A stretch of 64,000 nucleotides of DNA from Luzula sylvatica (Eukaryota > Streptophyta > Magnoliopsida > Poales > Juncaceae), in NCBI GenBank assembly GCA_946800325.1, contig OX326958.1, positions 9,682,001-9,746,000 on the forward strand, given 5' to 3'. Both the position numbers and the translations under genes were made by a program. The notes below the pieces were generated by a model. The model made no database searches and was not told the DNA's origin. It saw only the letters and a list, made by a program, of their open reading frames with translations. Shown piece after piece: positions 1 through 11,950 of this stretch (within the stretch, counting starts at the first letter, position 1; each line of letters starts with the position of its first letter).

Positions 1-1117
1 ATTACACAAGTCAAATCCAAACCATCGCCGGCCGAGGTGTCTCGGTCCATCATGGACCTGGCTCAGTCAGGAACTCTCTCCACTTTAGCTCAGGACACGT
101 GGCCAATCGCTATTGGCGCGAGGTTTGTGGTGGATTCTGAAGGGGCACCTGCTCTCTGCCTGAATCCGGCTCACAAGTCCTTCACAGTCGATTCCAGATC
201 TAGTTTTCATGTAAAGGTACCGAATTTCATTTTCAAGACTTGGAATTTCTTCGTTGGGAGTATTAATTTTATATTTTTGAAGTAATTTCGAAACCAATTT
301 TGTCGATTGATTTGATTTTGTTTTGTAATTTTAAAACTGCAGTTTGAGCAGAGTGGATTAAGGACTCCGCAATGCACACTACTTGGTAATTTGACAAAAA
401 CTACTGATGAAAAGCTAATCAAGGTTAGTGATTTGTATCAATCATATTATATTCATGATTTTATATTTGGGGAATGAATTTCAGAAACTTGGTACAAAAT
501 GGGAAAAGAAATTTGGAGAAGAGCTTGATTTAGATCTCATGTACTTGATATCTGTAGATCGAGTTTTCCATATGGAAGATTTCAAAGAGGTACTTCAATT
601 TATCTAATTTCACATTTTTCTTCAATTTTAATATTATTTTTTTGAATTTAAAAGGATGGTGTTTGGGTGGCGCCATCAGAGTATTTAGTAGCAGAACCCG
701 ACCCGTTAAGGAATTTCGCTGCGAAAATAGTCGAAGAAATGAATGCTAAGCATTCTGAAGATGTGCGGAGATTATGCAATGTTTATATCGACTCTGATTT
801 TCAGGTAAAGTAATTAATGGTAAAATAACTTATCGAAAAATAACTACGAGTTCAGGGACCTGAGTGAAAAATTGTGTTTGAATGGTATTTAGGCGAAAGA
901 GGCGAAAATAATATGGGTCGACCAGTTAGGCTTTGACTTGTACATGTGTTGTGAAAACGGTATATTTGAAGTAAGGATTCCTTTTCCTAGAGAAGTGACC
1001 GACGAGAAAGGGGTAAAATCGTCTTTTAACTCGATGTCTCATCTCGCGTGGGAGATCGAGAAGAGTTATGCCGTTCCTGATTTCGAGAGGGTGAAAGAGT
1101 TCAAGAGGATAAGATAG
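1..1117 (+). CDS. FMN-binding split-barrel / DUF2470 protein, 3' part (partial)
   Basis: This is the 3' part of a gene that enters from the left edge. Exons read 1-216, 343-423, 485-589, 655-804 and 893-1117 (TAG at 1115-1117); all junctions are GT-AG and phase 0. The first part (SRSIMDLAQSGTLSTLAQ) resembles the pyridoxamine-phosphate-oxidase-like FMN-binding split barrel of the HugZ/heme-oxygenase-like group. The end (DPLRNFAAKIVEEMN, then VRIPFPREVTDEKG) is a typical DUF2470 domain. Plant members of this architecture are mostly plastid proteins, including the glutamyl-tRNA-reductase-binding protein; which subgroup this belongs to cannot be settled here. The N-terminus and any transit peptide lie outside the window. 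The reading frame has no lesion, so the gene looks functional. Confidence 0.85.
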
Positions 1118-1319
1118 AGGGGCATTTTTGAAATTTTATCATTTTTTGTGATTAGTTGTGAATCGAGGCATTTCGATGCGTTCTATTATTTTAGAGGGCT
1201 TGTATTCAATAAGTAAATACTCACTACGTTTGACCAAAATATTAATGTATAATTTGTTATTTAATATTTTAATTACTAACAAAATTGAACAATATTTCGA
1301 TATAACTAATACAACCTTG

Positions 1320-2191
1320 AACACTATATCACTAGTCAAAACCTCGCAACTAGAAACTTCGCCACAAGATTCTTCTTCGTAATTTTGAATGCACTCGAAA
1401 TAAAGAACCGTGATTGCCGAAATTGTGTATAAAGCCAACCCTTCCCCAAAAATCACAAGAACAAACCCTAAAATTACGCTATAAATCATCGAATTAGGAG
1501 CTAACTTTGACATGGTATATTTGAAAAAAAATGTATCACACTCGAAAGGATGATCGAGATAAGAATGAGGACACATATTTTCACTTTCCTCCCTTTCAAA
1601 AGATTCACCGAATGCGAAATTACGGTAAGACCACATTGATCGGTTTCGTATATGACCGATAATGATAAATAGAGAAGAATAAAAGCGATGCAAAAATATG
1701 AAATGACCAGACAAACTATATTATTAAACTTTGTTGAGAAGCATTTAACGAGCCAAAATGTTGCAAGAAAAATGATAAAATAGATTATGTTAAAAAGCGC
1801 GATAATAAATTGGGTAAGTATCGGGCTCTGTTAGGGTTTAGGGTTGAGATCTCTACTAAATATATGGAGGAGAACGCATAATAGGCGAGAATAATGGAGA
1901 TGATAAAAGGAAATATGAATAGAATGCAAAAGTTTACGATTGGTAGGATAAAAGGTTCTTTCACGTCTCTCTTTATGGTTTCAACGAAGTTCACAGAGTC
2001 ATTGCTCCTTGGATTTTCGATGATTACGATAATTCGAAAGCGAGAGGATGGATTAATAGATGCTTAACGAGATAGAGAAAACCGCGAGCAATTGCGGAGA
2101 TGAAAAAGAGACGTATGAATAGTTTAGGGTTCTTTGAAGGGAGAATTAGAGCTTCAAATAGGAACTTGAAGATTGAGGAATCTTTGGCCAT
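1320..2191 (-). pseudogene. Six-pass membrane protein family, copy 1 (frameshifted)
   Basis: This is a broken member of the repeated MAKSSSIFKF family. The start (MAKDSSIFKFLFEALILPSK) is at 2191. The middle (MNFVETIKRDVKEPFILP to FSSIYLVEI) continues in another frame near 1994-1840. The C-terminal part (VIFGEGLALYTISAITVLYF, then YEEES) is in a third frame near 1490-1370. At least two frameshifts and a lost central stretch (the conserved GPLI segment is replaced) prevent a full-length product. It is tail-to-tail with the DUF2470 gene, only about 200 bp from its stop. It is likely a dead tandem copy. Confidence 0.8.
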
Positions 2192-3886
2192 GTTGGCTAA
2201 GGAACTATGATGTAATTTTGAGGTTTTATAAGGTGCACATGAATTTGAGCGACTGATTGATCTGGATTTAGCAAAGGAGACTTGGAAAATTAAGTCTAGC
2301 TTGGATCGAAGAATTATAGCCACATTTAGAAAGAAATGACTAGGAAAAACAATTATAGCCACATTCTTAAAAATTTAGACTGTCTACCACTAAAAATATT
2401 CTTGAATCGAAGCACACAAAAAAAAGTAACAGAAGAAATAAGTACAAATCAATGGAATAATCATTTAATTAACAAACCCTTCAATTTTAAGAATTATCAA
2501 AGGGTGGTCTCTATAAATTTCGGGACGGCGAAATTTTAAGAATTATCATTGGATTGTATTATTTTAGAGAGCTTGTATTAAATAAAGAGAAATTATACAG
2601 GGTCTCCAAAACTCGCTCAATCATTTTTTTATGCAAATTTCAAAAATGGTTAATTCGGATAATTAATCATCTCAATTGGCCATTAATTAAAGGCCCAATT
2701 TCATATGTGCCCCTACAAAATCCCACAATTTCACGTATACCCCTGTAAAACGTGAAATATCATGAATACCCTTACAAAACTACTAAAATCGAACCGAACA
2801 AGATTCAAACTGAATCGAACGTGAAATATCATGAAATACATCTTCACTAATTTTATTTTATTTTATAATAAATGAAAAAATCTCAACAGAAATGGACATT
2901 CAGTTGAACCGAAGCGAACCGAATAAGGCTATACAGACTCAAACCGAACCGAACAAGATTCAAACTGAATCGAACCAAATAAAATTTGAACCGATTTAAA
3001 ATCGAACTGAATAAACTGAATTTCTTATTCGGTTTATTCGGTTGAACCAGATAAGAAGGTTTATAATGATAAACTTTAAATTTTATTTAGAAAAAAAATA
3101 TAAAAACAAAGCATATAATATATACTTATGTTATTTCCAGTTTTCCAATACAATTTTTTTTTAATGAACATAATAAAAAACGTGAAAATTATATTAATTC
3201 GGTAGGTTCGGTTTAATCGGTTTTGAAGATATCAAAACCGAACCGAACCGAACCGAATAAACCAAAAAATCGAACTAATCGATCGGTTCGGTTCGGATCA
3301 CAAATAAATCAAATAATTTATCTATTAATATATGTATTTCATTCATCCCTAATGCCAATGATGATTAAACTCACAATCTCACAAACATATATGATTTGTT
3401 TGACTTCGTGCCCAATGAGTTACGAGCCATTAACAAATCAAACATATCCACAAATATCAAGGGATACTCATAAAATTAGGCGTCTCGTTACAATTTAACA
3501 AAGGAGACTTGGAAAATTCAGCCTAGCTTGACTTGGATGGAAGAATTATAGCCACACTTGGAAAATTCCGTTTAGACTTTATGTCTACCACTAAATAAAT
3601 CTTTAAATGATAACTCTAAAGAAAAAGAGAAGAAGAAAAAGACAGAAGCATGCCCCTAAATAAATTCTCACATAAAAAAGAAGAGGAAAAAGATATTTCA
3701 AGTTTTCAACCAAATTTAGACAATAGTTCAAGCTTTAACTCGTCCACAATTATTGTATGATACTGTCTTTCAATTAATACAAAACACTTTAAGGTATTGC
3801 ACTTTGCTATCCTTGTTCAAGAAACAAACTGCTAATATAGTCATTTAGTTGGAAGACTTTCCGGAGATATGATGCAGGAAGTATAA
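2192..3886. other. Intergenic, repeat debris
   Basis: No gene is recognised. Around 2690-2780 is a stretch (CCCACAATTTCACGTATACC) that also occurs in the MITE inside intron 20 of the methyltransferase gene at 44.77 kb. The part from about 2779 to 3330 is rich in GAACCGAACC and is listed separately. The rest is AT-rich with no supported signal. Confidence 0.5.
2779..3330. repeat. Degenerate CGGTTCGGTT-rich MITE remnant
   Basis: Blocks of AACCGAACCGAA and their complement flank an AT-rich core, as in the intact hAT-like element at 30421-30937. A worn right end (CATTCATCCCTAATG near 3340-3354) resembles the terminus of that element. The left end and a target-site duplication could not be placed, so this is called an old, decayed relative. 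Confidence 0.5.
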
Positions 3887-4545
3887 TATGATTTAACATT
3901 TTTAAAATAAAATATAAAAACATAATTTAACATCTTAATTTATGATTTAATTATCTTAATTTATGATTGAACATACAATTAAAATGTTAAATCATGAATT
4001 AAAGTGTTAATTTTTAAGATATTAAACAATATTCACATCATCAAGGATGTGTGGGAGGAGGTCAGGCATGTCCAACATTTTCCTAAAAACAATACTTGTG
4101 GGTTTGGATTTTTTTCAATTTTAATCGTATTTTGTGCGTTCTAAACTCACATTATATGTTATCTGTGTTTTATATTTTTTTAAATGTATGATATATTATT
4201 ATGTGTTATATATATTTTTAGATGTATTTTATATTTTCTAGATGTATAATATAACTTCATTAAATACAATACATATTATATTTTTTTCAATGTATAATAT
4301 ATCTTCATTTGTTATATATTTTTAGATGTGGTCGAGATATATAATATATTTTTTTTTAATATAAGAAATGTTATATATATTTATATATTATATTGCATGA
4401 TACACATTCATGTATGTATGTATGATACACATTTTAAGATTCTTTTTTTACACAAGCATTTTGTTAAAAAAATTGATACCAGAATATACTATTTGTATAA
4501 CGATTTATATTTTTTGATGCGCCTAATTGGAGTACACTAATACAA
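3887..4545. repeat. Left copy of about 650-bp direct repeat (other copy 8226-8881)
   Basis: About 650 bp beginning ATATGATTTAACATTTTTAA match 8226-8881 nearly base for base. The offset is about 4.34 kb and both are in the same orientation. The offset between membrane-protein copies 2 and 3 is the same once the 7.37-kb insertion at 8882-16254 is removed, so the repeat marks a tandem duplication unit of about 4.34 kb. No gene is present. Confidence 0.85.
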
Positions 4546-4824
4546 TCAGAATCAGACAATACGATTAATATTGAAAAAACAATTTACATTGTCATGTATC
4601 ATATTCATATTGATGATGTACATTTTGATGACGTACATATTCGTGGAGGAGAGAAAAAAAGATGAGGAAAAAACAATTTCAACCAAACCATTATAGTCAC
4701 TTAACTGCAAGTAGCTTCCTATCATTAAATGTAAACAAGAAACCATGTGTATACATAAGATTATTATTATTGTACACAATTTGAGACCAATTTATTTCCA
4801 ATATTACTAATACAACAAAGAAAA

Positions 4825-5763
4825 CTAAACATCTTCATCTAAAGCTATCTCATGAGTTGATACCACGGAATACAAAACTTCACCAATATTTTCTTCTTCG
4901 TAAGTATGATTGCATTCATAATAAAGAATCGTGATTGCCCAAATGGTGTATAAAGCCAACCCTTCTTCAAAAATCACAGAAATAACTCCTAAACTAATTG
5001 CAGAATTCACAGTATGAGGAACGAACATCAAAATAATATAATCAAAGCCATATGCCATGCTCGAAAGGGCGGTCGAAACAAGAACAAGAGCAAGTATTTG
5101 CGTTTTCCTCCCTTTCAGAAGCTTCATTGCATGTGAAATTGCGGTAAGACCGTATTTATCGGTTTCTAAGACCGATATCGCGATGCCGGTAGACCAAATT
5201 ATTGACAAATAGAGAAGAACAAAAGTGCCACAAAAAGCGACCGTATAGAAGATTTTAGAGCTTGTTGGGAAATATATAGCAACACAAAAGTTAATTGCGC
5301 CAAAAAGGACCCAATAGAATGTGTCAAATAACACGATAATTGATCGGGTAATTAAGGGGCCCTTAATATTAGTCTTAAACTTCCTAAAGACTTCCTCTAA
5401 GGTTACGATCTCTCCTAAATATATCGAGGAGGACGAGTAATAGGTGAGGCTATAGATAATGAAAGATAATACAAATAGAAAGAAGAATTTTACGATCTGC
5501 AGAATTAAGAGCTGTATGGTATCCTTTGTTATGGTTATAGCAAGGTTCATGTATTCGGGACTTTTTGGATCGATGGTTGAGAGATTTTTTGATATTTTGA
5601 TGATTTCAGAAGTGGCATGTTGCGTTAATAGGTAGTTCGGAACAAAGAGAAAAACACGAGAAATTGCGGAGATGAGAAAGAGTTGCGTAAGGAGTTTAGG
5701 GTTTTTTGAAGGGAGGATTAGAGCTTCGAGTAGAAACTTGAAGATTGAGGAGGATTTGGCCAT
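4825..5763 (-). CDS. Six-pass membrane protein family, copy 2
   Basis: Single-exon gene of 312 aa and function not known. Family marks are MAKSSSIFKFLLEAL, LPSKNPKLL, SSSSIYLGEI (109-118), GPLITRSII, VLETDKYGLTAISHA (about 198-212), LLKGRKTQI and EEGLALYTIWAITILYYE. Hydrophobic segments near residues 24-46, 85-108, 141-163, 171-197, 221-247 and 255-282 predict six membrane spans, with a short amphipathic N-terminus and an acidic tail. There is no signal peptide. The layout resembles the plant transmembrane proteins annotated as poly(A)-binding-protein-1-B-binding (At2g18690/At4g19950 type); that link is tentative. The start is chosen because all copies begin here. It is close to copy 3 and shares its flanks. 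Confidence 0.85.
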   Translation of the reverse strand: MAKSSSIFKFLLEALILPSKNPKLLTQLFLISAISRVFLFVPNYLLTQHATSEIIKISKNLSTIDPKSPEYMNLAITITKDTIQLLILQIVKFFFLFVLSFIIYSLTYYSSSSIYLGEIVTLEEVFRKFKTNIKGPLITRSIIVLFDTFYWVLFGAINFCVAIYFPTSSKIFYTVAFCGTFVLLYLSIIWSTGIAISVLETDKYGLTAISHAMKLLKGRKTQILALVLVSTALSSMAYGFDYIILMFVPHTVNSAISLGVISVIFEEGLALYTIWAITILYYECNHTYEEENIGEVLYSVVSTHEIALDEDV

Positions 5764-5818
5764 GGTGATTCGTGAGTAAGAAAGTAAAGTATGGTATTGG
5801 GATGCTCGTTGTTTGTGA

Positions 5819-5830
5819 CTATATATTCAG
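5819..5830 (-). promoter_or_regulatory. TATA box of membrane-protein copy 2
   Basis: On the minus strand TGAATATATAG lies about 55-65 bp upstream of the start codon. The same block (TATA-rich stretch followed by AGTCATAAACAA) lies at the same place before copies 3, 11 and 12. The position and the conservation between paralogs support a core promoter; it is inferred, not shown. Confidence 0.5.
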
Positions 5831-5929
5831 ATGAATATATGATTAAAGCATTGAAAAGTCTCCATTTTAGACTAAGTTACACCACAAAAAAAATAGGAAA
5901 ATTATTCTCTCTCGACTTTCCCCAGCAAA

Positions 5930-6225
5930 TCCCACTTCCCCAGCAAATCGTGATGCTGGGGGATTTAATGGCTCTTTCAAAAATTTCCTCCGATTTGCAC
6001 CCAAAGAGTTCTCCAATTAATCTTTAACCTAAAATTTAATAATTTTAATTAAAATTTAATTCATTAAATCATTCATTAGTTTAATTAGAAACTAATTAAT
6101 TATAAATTAATTAAATAAGAGTTTAATTGGAGGAGAGTTGGGATGCAAATTGGGGGCAGATTTCACCCAACTTTCAATTAATGATGGCATTACGAAACTT
6201 GTGAAATGTGGGGGCACGGTAGAAC
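5930..6225. repeat. MITE-like inverted repeat
   Basis: GATTTGCACCCAAAGAGTTC near 5993 is mirrored by GCAAATTGGGGGCAG near 6144. The core is AT-rich with ATTAATTAAATAAG-type blocks. The pattern is that of a short non-autonomous TIR element. The exact ends and target-site duplication were not fixed. Confidence 0.4.
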
Positions 6226-7369
6226 GCCTCAAAAAAATAATCTCTAACTATTTTAGATATTTTAAAAAACTCTCTATTTTTTGAAAACTCCAAAAAAAAT
6301 TATCTACTAAACTTTTATTTTCAGTATTAACATAAAAGATGTACATTTACTTAACACTAGTAACATATATTTATAATAAAAATTATTTGTTGACAATATT
6401 AACATAAAAGATGGTATATTAACATCGAAAATAATATATTAATGATGTCTCGCAAGGGGTTGACGTTCTTCGTGGTGATGGTTTAATCAAATGCACGAAG
6501 ACGTGAGTGGATTCAGAAATCAAATAAATTTAATTGGTTAGTTAGTACAATGATTTATTTAATTATCATGTCCTTTGCAATATTAATAGCATATTTGTTT
6601 ATAACATTAATTTTATTTGCTATATTTATATTATATTTGTTTATAATATTAAATTATTAATTTTACTTGTATTTTTTTAATCCGAATTTCTATCGTGGAT
6701 GCATATTATCTTTTTAGTGCTGTATTTAATTTGTTCCTACACATTTTTAAGAATTTACTATTTTTATTTAAATATATAGTATTTATTTTAGTTGATAATA
6801 AAATTCTTCTTTAATATAATTGTATTAGTTTTTTTATTATTCTTGTTTAGTATGGGAAATTTTGGGAGATCAATAGTATAAGTATTTATTTAAACTTAGA
6901 CAACACATTTAAGAATGGACAAAAAGAAGAAAAAAAAAGTAATTATATCATAACTCCCCATTTCCCCACCACATCTCTATATTATCAATTAACCATTAAT
7001 TAATAATTAATTAACATGGTCATTAACAAAAGTACATCTGATTAATAATTAATTGATATTAATTAAGAATTATTAATGCATATATATTTCAATTATATAT
7101 TAATTAACTGTTAATCGGATGTATTTTGTTAATTACTCCAATAATTAAGCATTAATTAATCATATAGAGGGTGTTTGGGGAAATGAGGGGTACTATATAT
7201 GGCTTAAAAAAAATGAATCCCGCATAAAGTAATAAATAAGATGACAGTAAAAGAAGAGTATGTTGAATAAATATTACCTTTTTATCCTTTTTTATATATT
7301 ATTGATAACCTGTCGAAGAAGTGTTTTTACTTGCTGAATAAAATTAGAGCCCTTCTACTATGCTCCTAG

Positions 7370-7670
7370 ATTTTACCGAATTAATCGTGATGTTGTCATC
7401 ATGACATCACGATTAAATGAAGTTTTCATTTGCATCCAAAATATCCCCCAATTAATTTTATAGTTTAAATTTGATTATTTTAGTTTAAAATTAATTTATT
7501 GGATCATCGATTAATTTAATTAGAAATTAATTAAATAGACTTTTAATTATATTTTATTTAGATGTTAATTGAATGCTTAATTAATTGAGTGTAAATTTGG
7601 GGCATTAATTGGTAAGCATGACAAAATAATGTCATGCTTACCCATCATTATTTTGAAGGTGGAGTGGTAG
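7370..7670. repeat. MITE-like element (family with copies near 23140 and 26200)
   Basis: The element starts near TTAATCGTGATGTTGTCATC and ends near AATGTCATGCTTACCC, with an AATTAATT-rich core. Copies at about 23140-23400 and 26200-26460 came with the amplified intergenic unit. It is non-coding. Confidence 0.45.
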
Positions 7671-8099
7671 GGAAAAGTATAATTTTTCATAAAATTAACA
7701 TGTTATCTCTAATCTGGACCAATCAATTTAAGAAAACCAACGTCCAAAAAAATTTGGTGCACATAAAAAAAAAACTCCTTTTATTAATCTGTTAACTCTT
7801 ATTATTCGTGGGACGTTGAGTTACGTCATATTTAATTTTTCTTGATTTTAAATTAAACTTCTTTTTTATTTAGTTATGATGACTTGATTGAGTATATGGT
7901 CATTTAATTAACAAGCCCTTCATTTCTGAAAGCATTCTAAAGATGCTCTAAAAAATTGAGTTTATGAAATCACCATTATGCATCATTTATACGGTTTTAA
8001 CTTTGGAAGTGTTGCGGCAAAAGACAATCACTTAATCTAATTACATTTTATTACAATGAACAATAAATGATTAAAAAAAATGAGTTGAGCTATAACTTC

Positions 8100-8165
8100 A
8101 TATCATTAAATGCAAACAAACAATCATTTATATAAATAAGATTAGTATTACTACTATTGTATAAA
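8100..8165 (-). pseudogene. Ghost 3' flank of a lost membrane-protein copy
   Basis: About 65 bp (ACTTCATATCATTAAATGC and onward) match the sequence immediately 3' of copies 6 and 8 (about 23886-23945 and 26949-27008). There, the coding region begins a few bases later. Here the match stops and the 4.34-kb repeat follows after about 60 bp. This suggests a copy was removed at the duplication breakpoint. Inference from alignment by eye. Confidence 0.45.
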
Positions 8166-8225
8166 AACAAGAGTAGTGATGTACATCTCTTAGTATTATC
8201 TTCTTATATTTTTTGATGACGCGAA

Positions 8226-8881
8226 TATGATTTAACATTTTTAAAATAAAACATAAAAACATAATTTAACATCTTAATTTATGATTTAATTATCTTAATT
8301 TATGATTGAACATACAATTAAAATGTTAAATCATGAATTAAAATGTTAATTTTTAAGATGTTAAACAATATCCACATCATCAAGGATATGTGGGAGGAGG
8401 TCAGGCATGTCCATCATTTTCCTAAAAACAATACTTGTGGGTTTGGATTTTTTTTCAATTTTAATCGTATTTTGTGCGTTATAAACTCACATTATATGTA
8501 ATCCGTGTTTTATATTTTTTTAAATGTATGATATATTATTATGTGTTATATATATTTTTAGATGTATTTTATATAGTCTAGATGTATAATATAACTTCAT
8601 TAAATACAATACATATTATATTTTTTTCAATGTATAATTTATCTTCATTTGTTATATATTTTTAGATGTAATTGAGATATATAATATATATTCTTTTAAT
8701 AAAGAAATGTTATATATATTTATATATTATATTGCATGATACACATTCATGTATGTATGTATGATACACATTTTAAGATTTTTTTTTACACAAGCATTTT
8801 GTTAAAAAAAAAAATTAATACCAGAATGTACTATTTGTATAACAATTTATATTTTTTGATGCGCGTAATTGGAGTACACTA
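8226..8881. repeat. Right copy of about 650-bp direct repeat
   Basis: Same sequence as 3887-4545. Its last bases (GGAGTACACTA) are cut by the TIR element at 8882. The matching sequence resumes at about 16255 (TACAATCA then AGACAATACGATTAA), giving an unoccupied reference site at about 4540. Confidence 0.85.
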
Positions 8882-10303
8882 GGGCATGTTTGATTCGAGG
8901 AATTTTGGTGGATATGTACACCACAATACAGGATTTGTTCGAAATTGTTTGTTTTATAGTTTGTATTGTATTTGAACCGTGAAATCCAGGGATAACGTTA
9001 TACATCAAATCTTTGTGTATAACAAAATACAGAGAGCTATCGTCCTTGTATTTCATTTCTCCCAAATTTTTCTTCTCTTCCTCCTCGTAAAATACTTGGC
9101 CCTCTTCTCCTCCACTTCTCTCCATCGTACTCTTCGCCGAGCTTGCCCATTCTCCAGAGAAGGACTCCCATCCGCTATTCAGCACATAAGGGAGCACATA
9201 AGGACTCCCTTCCTCCGCAGAAGGACTCGCCAAAATCTCCTCTTCGGCACAGGACTCCCCTTTTTAGCTCTTCGGCACAAAAGGACTCGCATGCCCTCTC
9301 TCTATCACGCTCTTCGCCAAGCTTGCCCACTCACTGGAGAAGAACCAATGCATCTTCGTTTGATATTTTGAGGTGATTTTTCCTTATTCGTCTCTCGATT
9401 AGTATTGATTTAAATATTGAATTAGTACCGATGAATACTTTCTATTGCAATTAGTCTTTCGATTAAGATTAAAAGTGTCTATTAGGATTAAATAGTGTCA
9501 ATTAAGATTCAATTATTGGTCAATTGGAATTAAAAAGTGCCAATTGAGATTCAATAATCTGTTTGCTATTAAAAAGTACAGATGAATACTAAAGATGTAA
9601 TGGTTTAAATAATAATTACGGCCAATTGGGTTAAATAAAATGTAATGATTTGAAATGATTAGCATCAAATCTGTTTGCTATTATAATTCTAGAGTTTATC
9701 ATCAAATAAGATTGCTAATTTGGGTAAAATGGAATTCGTAAAATATGAAAATAAGATATGACGCATATTTAAAGCTCAATTTTTGAGCTTAATTGGTAAT
9801 TATAAGATAATTAGCTAATTGTTTTGGTGAATTTAAATTTATATCAAATTCCCTGTATTTTCAATTTGTTTCTCTTTGTTTCCAATTTAAGCCCTGTAAT
9901 TTTGGATTTTTTAATTGAGCCCCTATAGTATTTGATTAATGTTTTAATTAGCCCATGTAGAATTAAGGACATATTGCATCATTAATTCTGGTTTTATTAA
10001 TTGTTTGATTAATTTGATCAATTGTTCACATTCCAGGAGAAGTCCAAATTAAATGAAATGAAGAAGTCGAGCATCGGGGATCAACTATGAATGGGAGAAC
10101 ACCGTCATGAAGCTTGAGAGTCGGTCTTGATTAAAAATGATATAATGACACAAATGTGAAAAAATATGAAATTCATCAAATTATATTTTATGTTAATTTA
10201 TATTTGTTATGTAATTTTTGATCATATTAGTTTTTTCGTATTAGTGGGCCTTTAAGATCTATTTAATTTATGAGTGGAGGCGATTTGAGTGGAGGCGATT
10301 TGA

Positions 10304-11950
10304 GTGGACAGTAAGGTAGGAAATCTCGGAAGAGGGATCCCCATGGGGGATCCTTTCTCTGGCCCATGGTTAGATCCATCTCATTCTATACCCACCTCTT
10401 CTCACATAAATAAATCTTCCACTTCTTCTCACACAAATAATAGATCAAACTTAAGATCTTATGCTGATGTTGTGCAAACAAATCGTGGATCTAAAGAAGC
10501 TCAAAATCAGAGAAAAAAAGTAGATTCGAAAAAATGTTTCAAATGTTTGGGATTTGGTCATTGGAAAAGAGATTGTCGAGATCCAATCAAGTGTAGGAAG
10601 TGCGGTGAATTGGGGCATATTCAGAAGGAATGTAGAAGTGTGGGTATACAATACAAGCAAAAATACAACCAAGCATTTACACAAACACCTTCGGGGTCCA
10701 ACATCAATACACACAAAAAACAGTCATTTATACAAACACCATACAATTCATCAAACACTGTTTATATTCCGGGCTTTCTGAAGGGTAGTGGCAGATCCAG
10801 AGGAGTAGAATGGGAGGACGTCAAGGTCTGCTTGCGAAGAGTCCCTGAAAAATTATGCAATATCCAAGATTTATCAACACTTTTGCAACAAATTGGAATA
10901 ATGAAAAGGATTATAAGTATAAGAGGTTTAACCGAGATGAAGGAGACTTATGTTATGATCTCAAGATTGAAAGAAGATCTTCCAATCAAAAAAAATATCC
11001 AATTAGAAGATGGAACCCATTCCCTCAGAGTGGATATTATGATTATTAAAGAGTATGTACCTCATCATAGGGAATGGAAACCTAAAAACACAAAAAACAT
11101 AATAAATGAGGAGATCAAAACAAAACAAAGAGAAACTTGGAAAGTGGTGAAAGACATGAGAAAATTAAAAAATCCATGCACAGAGATCTTTCCTTTCCAA
11201 CAATGTATCCCATTATTGGATACAGATCTAGGTGCATCCAAAGTGTTTGATGAAGGGAGAGAAATGAATTACTATGAGAATGATGAAGGTTCTCCAAAAG
11301 AGGAGGTGGAGGTACCGGTTAAATCAATAATTCTTTTTCAGCCTTCAAACTTACATGACCCAATTGAGAACAATGATGATCTAAAATCTATGTCACAAGA
11401 TGCCAATACTCCCTTTGAGGCATTTCAACAAACAGTTGAAGACCAGAATCACGCTAATGATTTTTCGCAAGAGGAACTGGACATTGAGTGTGACCCAATT
11501 CCAATTCAATCAATAAGTACACTCACAAATGATTATCAAGAGACTCAGGAAAATCCCCAAATGTTAATAAGGAGAAGTGATAGAATAAGATCAAAAAAAG
11601 GAGATACTTATATCAATGTGACTGAAAAAGCTCAGATGATCCAATATAAAACACAGCCTCATGGATATAAAAAAAAACCATATAAAGCAAGAAAAGAGAA
11701 ACCATTGAAATTAGATACCTCAAAATTATATTTAGAAGAGACAGATGTATATGAGGTATTAACTTCTGTGGGTATTGAACTGAGTGATGAAATAAAATTG
11801 GCAGTAAAAACATTGGCCAAAACAGAGATAAAGCAATTTGAAGCAATTGAACAAGAAGGGGAGAATGATAAAACAATAGTAGTAAGAGAAAATAATGAGT
11901 CTGAATTAGACGAAAGAGAAGTAGAGAGAACTAGTGTAAATGAAGAGTAA
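10304..11950 (+). CDS. LINE ORF1, zinc-knuckle RNA-binding protein
   Basis: Nucleic-acid-binding protein of an L1-type LINE, expected to coat the element RNA. Two CCHC knuckles are visible: CFKCLGFGHWKRDC (about residues 77-90) and CRKCGELGHIQKEC (about 96-110). A basic linker and a region rich in acidic and polar residues follow, with a lysine-rich stretch near 440-475. The frame opens directly after a TGA; the first codon listed is GTG, and the first ATG in frame is at 10343, so translation may begin there. There are no internal stops in 548 codons. The usual N-terminal DUF4283-like part is not apparent, so the ORF may be 5'-shortened. Confidence 0.85.
   Translation: MDSKVGNLGRGIPMGDPFSGPWLDPSHSIPTSSHINKSSTSSHTNNRSNLRSYADVVQTNRGSKEAQNQRKKVDSKKCFKCLGFGHWKRDCRDPIKCRKCGELGHIQKECRSVGIQYKQKYNQAFTQTPSGSNINTHKKQSFIQTPYNSSNTVYIPGFLKGSGRSRGVEWEDVKVCLRRVPEKLCNIQDLSTLLQQIGIMKRIISIRGLTEMKETYVMISRLKEDLPIKKNIQLEDGTHSLRVDIMIIKEYVPHHREWKPKNTKNIINEEIKTKQRETWKVVKDMRKLKNPCTEIFPFQQCIPLLDTDLGASKVFDEGREMNYYENDEGSPKEEVEVPVKSIILFQPSNLHDPIENNDDLKSMSQDANTPFEAFQQTVEDQNHANDFSQEELDIECDPIPIQSISTLTNDYQETQENPQMLIRRSDRIRSKKGDTYINVTEKAQMIQYKTQPHGYKKKPYKARKEKPLKLDTSKLYLEETDVYEVLTSVGIELSDEIKLAVKTLAKTEIKQFEAIEQEGENDKTIVVRENNESELDEREVERTSVNEE

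Larger units (their letters stand above)
5831..8099. other. Intergenic upstream of copy 2: MITE-like inverted repeats, no gene
   Basis: Two short inverted-repeat elements lie at about 5930-6225 and 7370-7670. The stretch from about 6235 to 6900 recurs before other copies (about 17600-18200, 22390-22930 and 25443-26000), so it belongs to the amplified unit. The 7200-8160 stretch recurs at about 22970-23930 and 26030-27000. A further palindromic AT-rich tract is at about 6975-7165. No coding signal is seen. Confidence 0.6.

Noticed and set aside
8847..9376. Overlapping ORFs of 77-130 aa in the left arm of the TIR element
   Set aside because: They are on both strands, resemble no family, and are rich in Ser/Pro/Arg from a C/T-rich leader.
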